Positions 10,229-20,389 of a DNA stretch of 64,000 nucleotides are shown piece after piece. The stretch is from Thinopyrum elongatum (lineage: Eukaryota; Streptophyta; Magnoliopsida; Poales; Poaceae). The position numbers and the translations under genes are program-made. The DNA is taken from positions 365,184,921 to 365,248,920 of the forward strand of contig CM022297.1 in NCBI GenBank assembly GCA_011799875.1. The letters are read 5' to 3'. Under the pieces are notes generated by a model. It had not been told where the DNA came from, did no database searches, and saw nothing but the letters and a program-made list of their open reading frames with translations. The number at the start of each line of letters is the position of its first letter. Within the stretch, counting starts at the first letter, position 1.

Positions 10229-12335
10229 ATGGGCGGCGCGTCACCAGCAATGGAGGTGGAGATGGAATGCGCTGCTCCTAGCTCCAAGAGGGCGAGAGTG
10301 GCGCCACCAACGATGCCGCCTCCTGGTGGTGTGCTGGTCGTCGAAGGGGAGGGAAGCGGTCGATCCGAGGAGGAAGAAGAGGGATCTCGTCCGGACCGCA
10401 TCAGCGATCTCCCGGACGCCATCCTAGGTGAGATCATCTCTTGTCTGCCTATCAAGGAGGGCATCCGTACTCGAATCCTCGCTCATCGGTGGTGTCCTTT
10501 ATGGTGCACCGCTCCTCTGAATCTCGACTGCCGCGAGATCTCTGTTGCTCGCCTTTTTAACGATGGAGAAACAGTTCATATCGAGACCATATCTCAGCTG
10601 TCCGCGGTCACCAAGGAGCGCGTCCACAAATGCTATTCCAGAACGCGGCGCTCTCGAAATTCTGTCGCTGATGTTGTCAGTCTTCCGGAATCCATTCCGT
10701 CTGGCCATGAGGGCTCGATTAGCCGCCTCTCTATCCCGGCGTGCTACCTACGGTGCAGACCCTCTACCGTTGATGCCTGGCTCCGATCCTCGAAGCTGAA
10801 CAATATCCAGGTTCTTGAGTTCTACTATCTCTTCCCAGGATTCCTAACGCAAGAGGTCACACTACTGGATGTATGCACTTCATCTACGCCCTCGGCACCA
10901 GAGTCCGTGTTTCGGTTTTCCTCCTCTCTCCACACCCTCGCCTTTGCTCTTTGCCAAATACCAGACAATTACGTAGGGACGCTTAAGCTACCACTGGTGA
11001 AAAGATTGTCGCTTGTGGAAGTTGATATATCAGATGTCTCGCTGCAAAGCATAATCCACTCTAGTTGCCCGAGTCTCTCCTGCTTGTTTGCAGTAGAGGA
11101 GGTCGTCGCATCACAATAAACTCGTCTAACCTTGTAAGCATTGGCATTTGTTGTGCACACGGCGAACTCATTATTGAGGATGCCCCTTCGCTTCGACGGT
11201 TGATCGACGATAGTCTAGTCAATGACTATTCGATAACCATTGTCTCTGCACCTAAACTGGAGACGTTGGGTGAATTCATGTTCGTGTCTCCCTCCACATG
11301 TCTTGAGGTACTGACTTTCCTTGATACTGGAACAGAGTTGCACTTGTTTCAATGTTTGTTCTATTAATTTGATGATCTATGTTCTATTCTTCATGCAGAG
11401 TCAGGACTTTGAGGTAACCGCTGTGTCTGCACCTGAACTGGATCCATGTCATCTCACGTGTCTTGCGGTATTGAGTTTTCACAATACTTCCAGCTTCATT
11501 TTGTTTGGGAGGAAACAAGTTTTATTTAATCCAACCTTTATCTATTAGTTTTGTGATCCATCTTCTGTTAATTTTCTTGAAGGGTTTGGGGGCAGTTAGT
11601 CTAACAACAATGCGTCAATCTGTCAAGACCTTGCTTATCTACATGTATTATAAAGTGGACATCGTCGTTGAATTGTTGCAATTCTTTCCAAAACTGGAGA
11701 ACTTATTTGTCGAGGTGATGATCTTCAGAAATGTTCATACTGTAGTACTCCTTCTATTTCAAAATGCTTGTCATAAATTTGACTGGATTGGATGCACCCG
11801 TATCTACACATGATTTATTGTTGGATACATCCATATCTAGACAAGTCTATGTCAAACTTCTTGTTACGGAGGTCGTAGAATTAATTGTTTCATTTGGTTT
11901 TTCGATGGTCTGTATCTCTTTTTATAGACGCTAAGTATTTTTCAACCTTTCATGTATATTTTAGGGATGGTTGATTTGTCGTGGTGAAAAAAACAAATGG
12001 CGTCTTAAGCACCGGCAGTTTCTCAAACATCACGACATTTGTCTGAAGACAGTATCGCTGGAAGATTATGTTCCCGGAGTTACATTGAATTTGCGATGTT
12101 CTTTGTTCTGAGTTCAAAGGATCTGGAGACCATCAGCATTAAGTTTATCTCCCCTCCCGCAGAGTTCACGAGAGTATTTTACGAAGAGCAACAAAGGGTT
12201 CTGAAGTGGCATAAAAAGGCTTCTAAACGCGCTCGTCTTAGATTATCATCAAGTTGCAGCCACGTGCGTGCAGATTTAAGAAACAGGAGTGTTGAATACC
12301 TGGATTTAACGGATCCATTCAGGTGTGGATGCTAA
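10229..12335 (+). pseudogene. F-box/FBD-type gene, copy A (two frameshifts)
   Basis: Four exons by comparison with copies B-D: 10229-11307, 11399-11467, 11583-11714 and 11965-12335, all with GT-AG introns. The product class is an F-box protein: a basic N-terminus, an F-box near residues 50-95 ([20 protein letters not shown] ... R.LAHRWCPLW), leucine-rich sequence, and a C-terminal FBD-like region ending DLTDPFRCGC. Such proteins act as substrate receptors of SCF E3 ubiquitin ligases. Relative to the sister copies, a 7-bp deletion near 11069 shifts the frame, with a stop at 11117-11119. A 4-bp deletion near 12075 shifts exon 4. It also lacks 15 bp in the N-terminal linker, which is in frame. 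ATG 10229 exists only in this copy; the start shared by the family is the ATG at 10250. Confidence 0.75.
11746..11878. mobile_element. Degenerate Stowaway MITE in intron 3 of copy A
   Basis: Starts TACTCCTTCTATTTCAAAAT and ends near GTTACGGAGGTCGTA, with internal GTATCTACAC ... CCATATCTAGACAAG arms. This matches the Stowaway pattern of CTCCCTCC ends and a long palindrome. The same insertion sits at the same place in copies B (19601-19730), C (26192-26325) and D (30542-30640, internally deleted). Confidence 0.65.
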
Positions 12336-14250
12336 AATCAGGTCTGGTGTTAGTTGTTCAGGCTTATGGAGTTATTTGTTGTTGCAATCTTTTGAGCTCG
12401 GGTTTTATGTAAACTTTATCAGACAACCGTTGTAGTCTTCACACCGTGTGTAGGCTTGTTTGTTTTTGTGCTGCGTGCAGCCATGAAGGAGCTCCCAACT
12501 GCTAAAATCTACCTAGTTTTGTGTCTTTTTGAGTCGATGCTATAACATGTCATGGTCCCCAGCCCTGTGGAAACGTGCGAGAAAACGTGTGCCTCTTTGT
12601 TTGTAGTTAACGAGCGACCTCTCCATTTTTGATAATAGAGGCACGGTCATCCATATTCTTATCTACTGTTGTGTCAAATGTGGAGTTTTACGGCTTTGTA
12701 CAGGCCGAAGGACTATAAAATGCTGTGGCACCAAGATAAAAAGACATAAAGTAGATTTATTTTTTCAATGGAGAGATGCATGATGTATGTGTAACCGTGC
12801 ATGTGTTGTATGTACGACAGTGCCTCTCGTATGTACCTGTCATGCACACAATGCATGCATAACCGTGCCTGTGTTGTAGGTAGAGCAGTGCTTCTCGTAT
12901 GTACCTACCATACGCACTGAGGCAGCTGCAGTTGAGCCCTTGCACTGTTTGTGCTCGTTAGTTAAGCTCTTGTGTTTTCCTTGTACTGTGGTTATAAAAA
13001 TGGCTTGTAAGTTTATTTGGTGCAGTTATAGAAACAAAACAAATTTAAGCAGAACAGATTTTGCTTCTTTAGGTATTTTTATTACTCAGCAGAGAAAAAA
13101 TTATAAGGGCGACAGGTTTGCTTGTAATTTTCTGCAGCCGTTGCTTTATGAAGGTGGATGTTGTAAGAATACAACCATGCCTCTCTGCTACGACACAGGA
13201 GAGATGAAAAGAACTGAAAGCATAGACAGCCACCACCACGGTCAACCAAACGTGTTTCCCGATGCCTTACATAGTGCCTCTGGTGACCGCACAACCGTGT
13301 TTCTACTCAACAGGCCACACCCAGATGCGTCTCGAGGATTCAAGCCGTGACACTGTAGACTCACAACCATGCTTTCACCTTGTCGGGGCACCGTGACGTT
13401 CGTTCTCTGCTTGAAAAACATGCCTTCTACAGCCACCCGACTGTGCTCCTAACAAAGGAGCAATGCCAGCTGATAAAGTGCCTCTTCTACTACTAAAAGC
13501 GTGGCCCTCATTGCTTCACTTCCATGCGTCTCACAGTTGCTCCTTGGTACAGAACCATGGTTGTAGAGACTTCTTGCCCGTGCTTTTAAGAACAGTGTCT
13601 CTCGAATCGGCCATTCATTGCCTCACAAAGTAAACAGTGAGTGTTCACATCTGAATCCAATTTCGTTGTGTTTCTGAAGTAAACGCACGAACGTGACTCT
13701 ATGTAATACTAAACCGTGCCTCCAAGGGTTCCCGTCCATGCCTCTCCGTCTGAATGAGTCGACGGAATCATTCGGAACACAAACACAAGCGAACATGACT
13801 CTATATAATACCACACCATGCCTTTGTGGGCTTCCCACCCGTGCCTGTGACCCGAAACACTGAAACACAGAACGCTAGGAACGTCCACACCTTCATGAGT
13901 GCACAAGTCATGACTCTAGTTGGTACACAGAACAGTGGCTGTAGAGACTTCACGCCCGTGCTTTCAAAAACAGCGTCTCTCGAATCGGCCATTCCGTCCC
14001 TCACAAAGTAAACAGTTAATGTTCACATGATGTTACAAAAGTTTCCACACAACGATATTACGAAAGAAAAAAAGAGAAACTTCAATCCACTGCGAACTAA
14101 CATTGCCTCATTACAACGATACTGGAAACCAAAATACATTTGTTAACAAATTTACTGACAACGAAATTTCACAACACAAAATAAGAAACTTCTAGTCCGC
14201 TGCTTAATTGCCTCAGGTACAACGATCAGGGTCGCTGCTATCTACCTAGT
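12336..14250. repeat. CRTGMCTCT array between F-box A and the coiled-coil gene
   Basis: No gene is seen. 12757-12945 is repeated, diverged, at 27170-27295, and 12990-13225 matches 8910-9140. From 13500 the regular module appears: GTGACTCT, then 22-24 bp later CATGCCTC, then 22-24 bp later CGTGCCTC, followed by a spacer with AAAGTAAACAGTGAGTGTTC. Confidence 0.6.
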
Positions 14251-14290
14251 CCCCAGAGACTGCTTGTTTGTTTGCTGGGCACGCAATCCC

Positions 14291-15306
14291 TCATACTCCT
14301 TTTTTCATACCCTCTGATTGCTCCACCAGCCGGTCGCGCTCAACGATGAGTGTCGCCTTCTCATTCATAAGATCTGCGACGGAGGCTTTGCTCTCCTTAT
14401 AGAGCTTCCTCCAGTGCTCAACGGCCCTCAACAGCTCAGCATTCGCAGCCGCCTCTAGTTCGTAATGCCTCTTCCAGGACTTGATGATGCCAACCGCATC
14501 ATTCTTATTAATTAAGGCAATGGTGTCGTCGAGCATCTTATTCATCTGGTCAAAGACAGAGGTCTCAGGCTGATCGCCTTCGAGATGAAACTGCATGTGT
14601 GACTTAGTTCCTAGAGACTTCTCGTTGGGTTGCTGGGCGCGCAGTTCCTCGATCTCCATTTTCAAGCCCTCTGATTCATCCACCAGACGGTCGCACTCAA
14701 TGAGGAGCTTCGCCTTCTCATACCTAAGACATGTGATGCTGGCTTTGCTCTCGTCGTGCAGCTCCTTCCAGCTGTAGAGGTTCTTCTCCAGCATCGCTAT
14801 CTCACGACGGCTCTCCTCACGGAACTCCCTGCAGGCCTCGATGACCCTCAACAGCTCATCATTCTCGGCCTTTTTGCGCTCGTACAGATTCTTCCAGTAG
14901 TTGATGACGTCCACCGGATTATCCTGCTTAACTAGGACCCAAACGTAGGTCTCAGACTGATCGCGTCCGAGATGATTCTGCTTGTGCGAACCATCGCCAC
15001 GGGAGCTGTTAGATCTTCCTGACGACACCCCGCTCACCGCTCCCTTCCTTTTTCTCGACTCTGAGTTGCTCCTTAACTATGCGGCAGGGGAGTTCTGAAC
15101 GAGTTCATGACGCAGCCTAACCCTAGCTCCAATTGACTGAAAATTAGTATCAACAAGACACACCCTGATCAAATTAGGAGAAAGAAAAAACGAATGAAGC
15201 AGAAGTAGAAGTAGAGTGAACTTACAGATGAGGAACCCTCGCCAGCCGGGATCTCCTCCTGCGACAGGACACGGCGCTTCGGAGTAGTCTCCTTCTGCCC
15301 AGCCAT
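14291..15306 (-). CDS. Coiled-coil protein of unknown function (intact copy)
   Basis: Two exons on the minus strand: 15306-15226 (ATG GCT GGG CAG..., donor TCT|GTAAGT) and 15076-14291 (acceptor CATAG|TTAAGG). They join in phase to give about 288 residues. Exon 1 is a short basic/acidic leader. Exon 2 begins with a KRKG-type basic patch and is then almost wholly heptad-like, rich in E, K, L and R. Two internal repeats each contain a tryptophan-anchored segment (YWKNLYE..., SWKRHYE...), an ESKAS(I/V) motif and an E(K)A.L..E.DRLV..SEG.K motif. No enzyme signature is visible; a structural or scaffold role is inference. A TATTTAAG box lies ~105 bp upstream. A broken paralogue lies at 22814-23267. 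The in-frame TAG just before exon 2 is the splice acceptor, so it does not end the frame. Confidence 0.6.
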
Positions 15307-15409
15307 GGCAGAGAGGGTCAGAGGATAGAGTACAGCAAGAGGAATGGAAGGCCTGCCGGCGGACAAAGGGAGGAGTAGGACGTGGCTAGGGTTTCAAGAC
15401 TCCGTCCGG

Positions 15410-15417
15410 CTTAAATA
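15410..15417 (-). promoter_or_regulatory. TATA box of the coiled-coil gene
   Basis: TATTTAAG on the minus strand, ~105 bp before the ATG at 15306. The same octamer in the same context sits at 23369-23376 before the broken paralogue. Confidence 0.55.
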
Positions 15418-15479
15418 GTCGGAGCTTCCCCTCAGGCGATGAGCTAGGGCGGCGTCACCGAAGGAGACGCCCGTCGGAC

Positions 15480-17070
15480 CACTAGGTTTCCGGAGCAACG
15501 CCACATGGCGTTCACACCCGAATACGATGAGACGCCCATCAAAACCGTTGGGTTTTCGCAATAAACGCACGAATGTGACTCTGTGTAAAGCATAACCATG
15601 CCTCTCCGGGCTTCACGGTTGTGCCTGTCCTTGTGAACGGTTCAACGGAATCATTTGGAACATGAAGACAAACTAAAGTGACTCTACACAATACCACGCC
15701 CTGCCTTTCTGAGGCTCACGATCGTGCGAAGAATATACCACACCAGTGTCTCTCGAATAGTCCATTCCGTGCCCCACAGAGTAAACAGTGAGTGTTCACA
15801 TCTGAACCCATTCCGCTGGGTTTCCGGAATTAAAGAACGAACGTGACTCCGGGTAAGAACAAACCATGCCTCTGTGGGCTTAATGACCGTGCCTCTCCGT
15901 CTGATCGAGTCGGCGGAATCATTCGGAACACAAACATAGGCGAGCGTGACTCTATATAATACCAAACCATGCCTTTGAGGGCTTTACGCCCGTGCCTGTG
16001 ACCCTTAACACTGTAACACAGACAGCGATGAACCTCCACGCCTTTATCGAATAATATACATAACATCAAGAAAGAAGCGTGACGCAACTTAGTACGCAAC
16101 CGTCTCCGTAGAGAGTTCACGACCGTGCTTTTAAAAACAAGGGAATAAGCTTTTAAAAATAGAGTCTCACGAATTGGCCATTTTGTGCCTCACAGAGTAA
16201 ACAGTGAGTGTTCACATATGTACCCATTCCGCTGGGTTACCCCAATTAAAGAACGAACATGACTATGCGTAAGACTAAGCTATGCCTCTGTGGGCTTAAC
16301 GCCCGTGCCTCTCTGTCTGATCGAGTCGATGGAATCATTCGGAATAGAAACACAGGCGAGCGTGACTCTATATAATACCACACCATGCCTTTGAGTGCAC
16401 AGGTCATGACGCTACTTGGTACAGAACCGTGGCAGTAGACACTTCACGCCCGCGCTTTTAAAAACAGCGTCTCTCGAATCGGCCATTCCGTCCCTCCAAA
16501 GTAAACAGTTAATGTTCACATCTGAACCCATAAACCTCCAATGAATGTGGCACAGGAAACCAAAACACATTTGTTATCAAAGTTACTGACAATGAGGTAA
16601 CACAAGACAAAATAAGAAACTTTTAGTCCACTGACAAACTAACGTGACTCTACACAATACCACGTCCTGCCTTTCTGGGACTCAGGACCGTGCGAAGAAT
16701 ATACGACACCAGCGTCTCTCGAATAGGCCATTCCGTGCCTCACAGAGTAAACAGTGAGTGTTCACATTTGAATCCTTTCCGCTGGGTTACCCAAATTAAA
16801 GAAATGAACGTGACTGTGCGTAAGACCAAACTATGCCTTTGTGGGCTTAACAACCGTGCCTCTCCATCTGATCGAATCGACGGAATCATTCAGAACACAA
16901 ACACAGGCGAGCGTGACTCTATATAATACGACACCATGCCTGTGACCCTTAATACTGAAACACAGACAGCCACGAACGTCCACGCCATCGTGAGCCCACA
17001 AGTCATGAGGCTATTTGGTATAGAACCATGGTTGTAGAGACTTCACGCCCGTTCTTTTAAGAACAGCGTC
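15480..17070. repeat. CRTGMCTCT array with ~400-bp higher-order units
   Basis: Higher-order units begin at GAGTAAACAGTGAGTGTTCAC (15780, 16194, 16748). Each contains paired modules such as GTGACTCTATATAATACC, CATGCCTTTGAGGGCTT and CGTGCCTGTGACCC at 22-24 bp spacing. About 16040-16930 is nearly identical to 20750-21640. No gene is seen; ORFs in both directions are repeat translations. Confidence 0.65.
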
Positions 17071-17107
17071 TCACGAATCCATCATTGCGTCTCTCCTCCA
17101 CTGTCAA

Positions 17108-17113
17108 TATAAA
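17108..17113 (+). promoter_or_regulatory. TATA box of the 110-codon ORF
   Basis: TATAAA lies ~70 bp before the ATG at 17181, followed by a C-rich leader ending AAACCCTAGAG, typical of grass 5' leaders. Confidence 0.5.
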
Positions 17114-17180
17114 CCCCTCCCCACACCGGCCACCCTTTCCCAGCCACTCCATCAGCCGCCACCCACATCAAACCCTAGAG

Positions 17181-17513
17181 ATGGATCCTGATCCTGACAT
17201 GGGAGATGTAACACAGGAGGAGGGAGAGGCCATGGAGGTGAGGCCTCCAACAGCACAGCAGAGGAGGTGGAGGAGGAGGCGCAGGCAGAGGGAAGAGGTG
17301 GCCGCCCAGGATGAGCAGGAGCAAGAGTACAACCGCCGGCTCTCCGATAAGGTGCTGGAGAAGTGCAATGATGAAGAGCTTGAGCTTGTTTTACCTAGTG
17401 GAAGGGGAAGGAGCTTCATGCAGATCGTTGCTTGGGCGAGGAGAAGAGAAGTCATGGCTCCTCATCCAGCTACTAGGGCAAAGTGGGATCGTTTCTTCCA
17501 GTGTTATGACTGA
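17181..17513 (+). CDS. Small acidic/arginine-rich protein, 110 residues, unknown
   Basis: A single-exon ORF starts MDPDPDMGDVTQEEGEAMEV, followed by a QRRWRRRRRQREE basic block, an acidic ELVLPSGRGRSF segment and a C-terminus ending DRFFQCYD. A frame open to 17085 exists, but ATG 17181 lies just behind a TATA box and leader and is preferred. No domain is recognised. The basic block could be a nuclear localisation signal (inference). It sits just upstream of F-box copy B and has no second copy in the window. A TATC-rich tract follows at 17527-17556. Confidence 0.45.
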   Translation: MDPDPDMGDVTQEEGEAMEVRPPTAQQRRWRRRRRQREEVAAQDEQEQEYNRRLSDKVLEKCNDEELELVLPSGRGRSFMQIVAWARRREVMAPHPATRAKWDRFFQCYD

Positions 17514-17990
17514 TCTGTTTTCTCTATGTATCTATCTATCTATCTTCCTTTCTATCTATAAGATGTGTTCTTTGTAAGATCTGGATGAGAATCAATGTGT
17601 ATGGTACTATGTGCTACTCTGAAATTATTTATGAATATCTATATGTATACTACTCTGGATCTTTGTGTGCTACTCTGAATCAATATGAATATGAATATCT
17701 CTGAATCAAATTCTAGTGACTTCATGGTTAACGTGCCCGTGGAAAGTTTTGCAGCTCACAGAGGCAACATGATTGTAAAACCGAGCTTCCGGCATGGAAC
17801 AGATTCTTTTAATGAATGTGTGCCGTAAATAATTAAAACACGGAGGGGCACGCCCGTGCCTGGTCTGCGTGTACAACAGTGCATCTCGTACCATCAAAGT
17901 CGTGGCTCTATTTAATGTTTCAAGCAGCCATCTACCATTTACAGGAAAAAAAAAGAGGTAATTAATCTGGACCCCTCCCGTCCCCCTCGG

Positions 17991-17998
17991 TATTTAAG
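17991..17998 (+). promoter_or_regulatory. TATA box of F-box copy B
   Basis: TATTTAAG in the conserved 5' block, ~85 bp before ATG 18082. The equivalent octamers are at 24572-24579 (C) and 28923-28930 (D). Confidence 0.55.
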
Positions 17999-18081
17999 TC
18001 ATTTCGTGGATCGACAGGATGTAATCCATTTTTCCAGATCCACCATACTGAGCACTGGTCGTGGGCGGCGCGACCCCAGCA

Positions 18082-20191
18082 ATGGAGGTGGAGATGGAAT
18101 GTGCTACTCCTACCTCCAAGAGGGCGAGAGTGGCGCCACCGGCGATGTTGTCTTCTGGTGGTGTGCTGGTCGTCGGAGGGGAGGGAAGCGGCGAGGGTGT
18201 GCCCCGTCGATCCGAGGACGAAGAAGAGGGATGTCGTCCAGACCGCATCAGCGATCTCCCGGACGTCATCCTAGGTGAGATCATCTCTCGTCTCCCCATC
18301 AAGGAGGGCATCCGTACTCGAATCCTCGCTCGTCGGTGGCGTCCTTTATGGCGCACCGCTCCTCTGAATCTCGACTGCCGTGAGATCTCTGTCGCTCGTC
18401 TTTTTAACGATGGAGAAACAGTTCATATCAAGACCATCTCCAAGCTGTCCGCCGTCACCGAGGAGCGCGTCCGTAGATGCTATTCCAAAACTTGGCGCTC
18501 TCGAAAATCTGTCGCTGATGTTGTCAGTCTTCCAGAATCCATTCTGTACGGCCATGAGGACTCGGTTAGCCGCCTCTCTATCCTGGCGTGCTACCTACGG
18601 TGCAGACCCTCTACCGTTGATGCCTGGCTCCGATCCTCAAAGCTGAACAATCTCCAGGTTCTTGAGTTCTACTACCTGTTCCCAGGATTCGTGACGTAAG
18701 AGGTCACACTACTGGATGTATGCACTTCATCTCCGCCCTCAGCGCCGGAGTCCGTGTTTCGGTTTTCGTCCTCTCTCCGCACCCTCGCCTTTGCTCTTTG
18801 CCAAATACTAGACAATTATGTAGGGACGCTTAAGCTACCACTGGTCAAAAGACTCTCGCTTGTGGAAGTTGATATATCAGACGTCTCGCTGCAAAGCATA
18901 ATCCACTCTAGTTGTCCTGCACTTGAGTCCCTATTGCTTGTTTGCAGTAGGGGAGGTCGTCGTATCACAATAAACACGTCTAACCTTGTAAGCATTGGCA
19001 TTTGTTGTGCACATGGCGAAGTCATTATTGAGGATGCGCCTTCGCTTCAACTGTTGATCCACGATAGTCAGGTCGACGACTCGGTGATAACCGTTGTCTT
19101 TGCACCTAAACTGGAGACGCTGGGTGAATTCGTGTTCGTGTCTGCCTCCACATGTCTTGAGGTACTGACTTTCCATGATACTGGAACAGGGCTGCACTTG
19201 TTCTGATTTTTGTTCTATTAATTTGATGATCTATGTTCTATTCTTCATGCAGAGTGAGGACGTTGAGGTAACTGTTGTGTCTACACCTGAACTGGATGCG
19301 TGTGGTCTCATATGTCTTGCGGTATTGAGTTTTCACAATACTTCCAGCTTCATTTTGTTTGAGAGGAAACAAGTTTTATTTCATCCAACCTTTATTCTAT
19401 TAGTTTTGTGATCCATCTTCTGTTAATTTTCATGAAGCGTTTGGGGGCAGTCAGTCTAACAACAATGCGGCAATCTGTCAAGACCTTGCTTATCTACATG
19501 TTTCATAAAGTGGACAGCGTCGTTGAATTGTTGCAATTCTTTCCAAAACTAGAGAACTTGTTTGTCAAGGTGATGATCTTCAAAAATGTGCATACCGTAG
19601 TACTCCTTCCATTTCAAAATGCTTTTCTTAAATTTGACTGAAATGGATGCACCTGTATCTACACATGATTTATTGTTGGATACATCCATATCTAGACAAG
19701 TCTGTCAAACTTTTTGTTATGGAGGTCGTAGAATTAATTGTTTCATTTGGTTTTTCTTTGGACTCTATATTTTTCTATAGACGCTAAGTATTTTCAACCT
19801 TTCATGTATATTTTAGGGACGGTTGATTTGTCGTACTGAAAAAAACATATGGCGTCGTAGGCACCGGCAGTTTCTCAAACATCACGACATTTGTCTGAAG
19901 ACAGTAACGCTGGAAGATTATGTTCCCTCCCGGGGTAACAATGAATTTGCGACGTTCTTTGTTCTAAGTGCAAAGGATCTGGAGAGCATCAACATTAAGT
20001 TTGTCTCCCCTCCCGCAGAGTTCACGGAAGTATTTTACAAAGAGCAACAAAGGGTTCAGATGTGGCACAAAAAGGCTTCTAAACACGCTCGTCTTAGATT
20101 ATCACCAAGTTGCAGCCACGTGCGTCAGTATTTAAGAAATAGGTGTGTTGAATATCTGGATTTGACGGATCCATTCAGATGTGCATGCTGA
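18082..20191 (+). pseudogene. F-box/FBD-type gene, copy B (single nonsense codon)
   Basis: Exons 18082-19161, 19253-19321, 19438-19569 and 19817-20191 (1080 + 69 + 132 + 375 nt) keep phase throughout and would encode 551 residues. The F-box covers about residues 50-95 ([23 protein letters not shown]). Leucine-rich sequence and an FBD-like C-terminus ending DLTDPFRCAC follow. The only break seen is TAA at 18697-18699, where copies A, C and D read CAA. This is the least damaged copy. Upstream GTG at 18061 is homologous to the first ATG of copy A and is not a plausible start. Confidence 0.75.
19601..19730. mobile_element. Degenerate Stowaway MITE in intron 3 of copy B
   Basis: Starts TACTCCTTCCATTTCAAAAT and ends near ATGGAGGTCGTA; orthologous to the insertions in the other three copies. 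Confidence 0.65.
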
Positions 20192-20389
20192 AAATAGGTC
20201 TTGAGTTGGTTGTTCAAGTTCTTGGCAGTTATTTGTTGTTGTGACCTTTTTGAGTTCGCGTTTTGTGTAAACCTTGTCAAACAACCGTTGCACTCTTTGC
20301 ACTGTCTGTAGGCTTTGTTTGTCTTTGTGCTGTGTGCAGCCACGAAGGATCTCCCAACTGATAAAATCAATCTACCTTTATGTCTTTTT

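Noticed and set aside
10213..10464. Minus-strand serine-rich ORFs opposite the F-box starts
   Set aside because: They mirror the GC-rich F-box coding sequence in all four copies and have no features of their own.
18061..18081. Earlier start of F-box copies B, C and D, seven codons upstream
   Set aside because: The codon is GTG in these copies; only copy A has ATG there. The shared ATG seven codons later is the plausible start.
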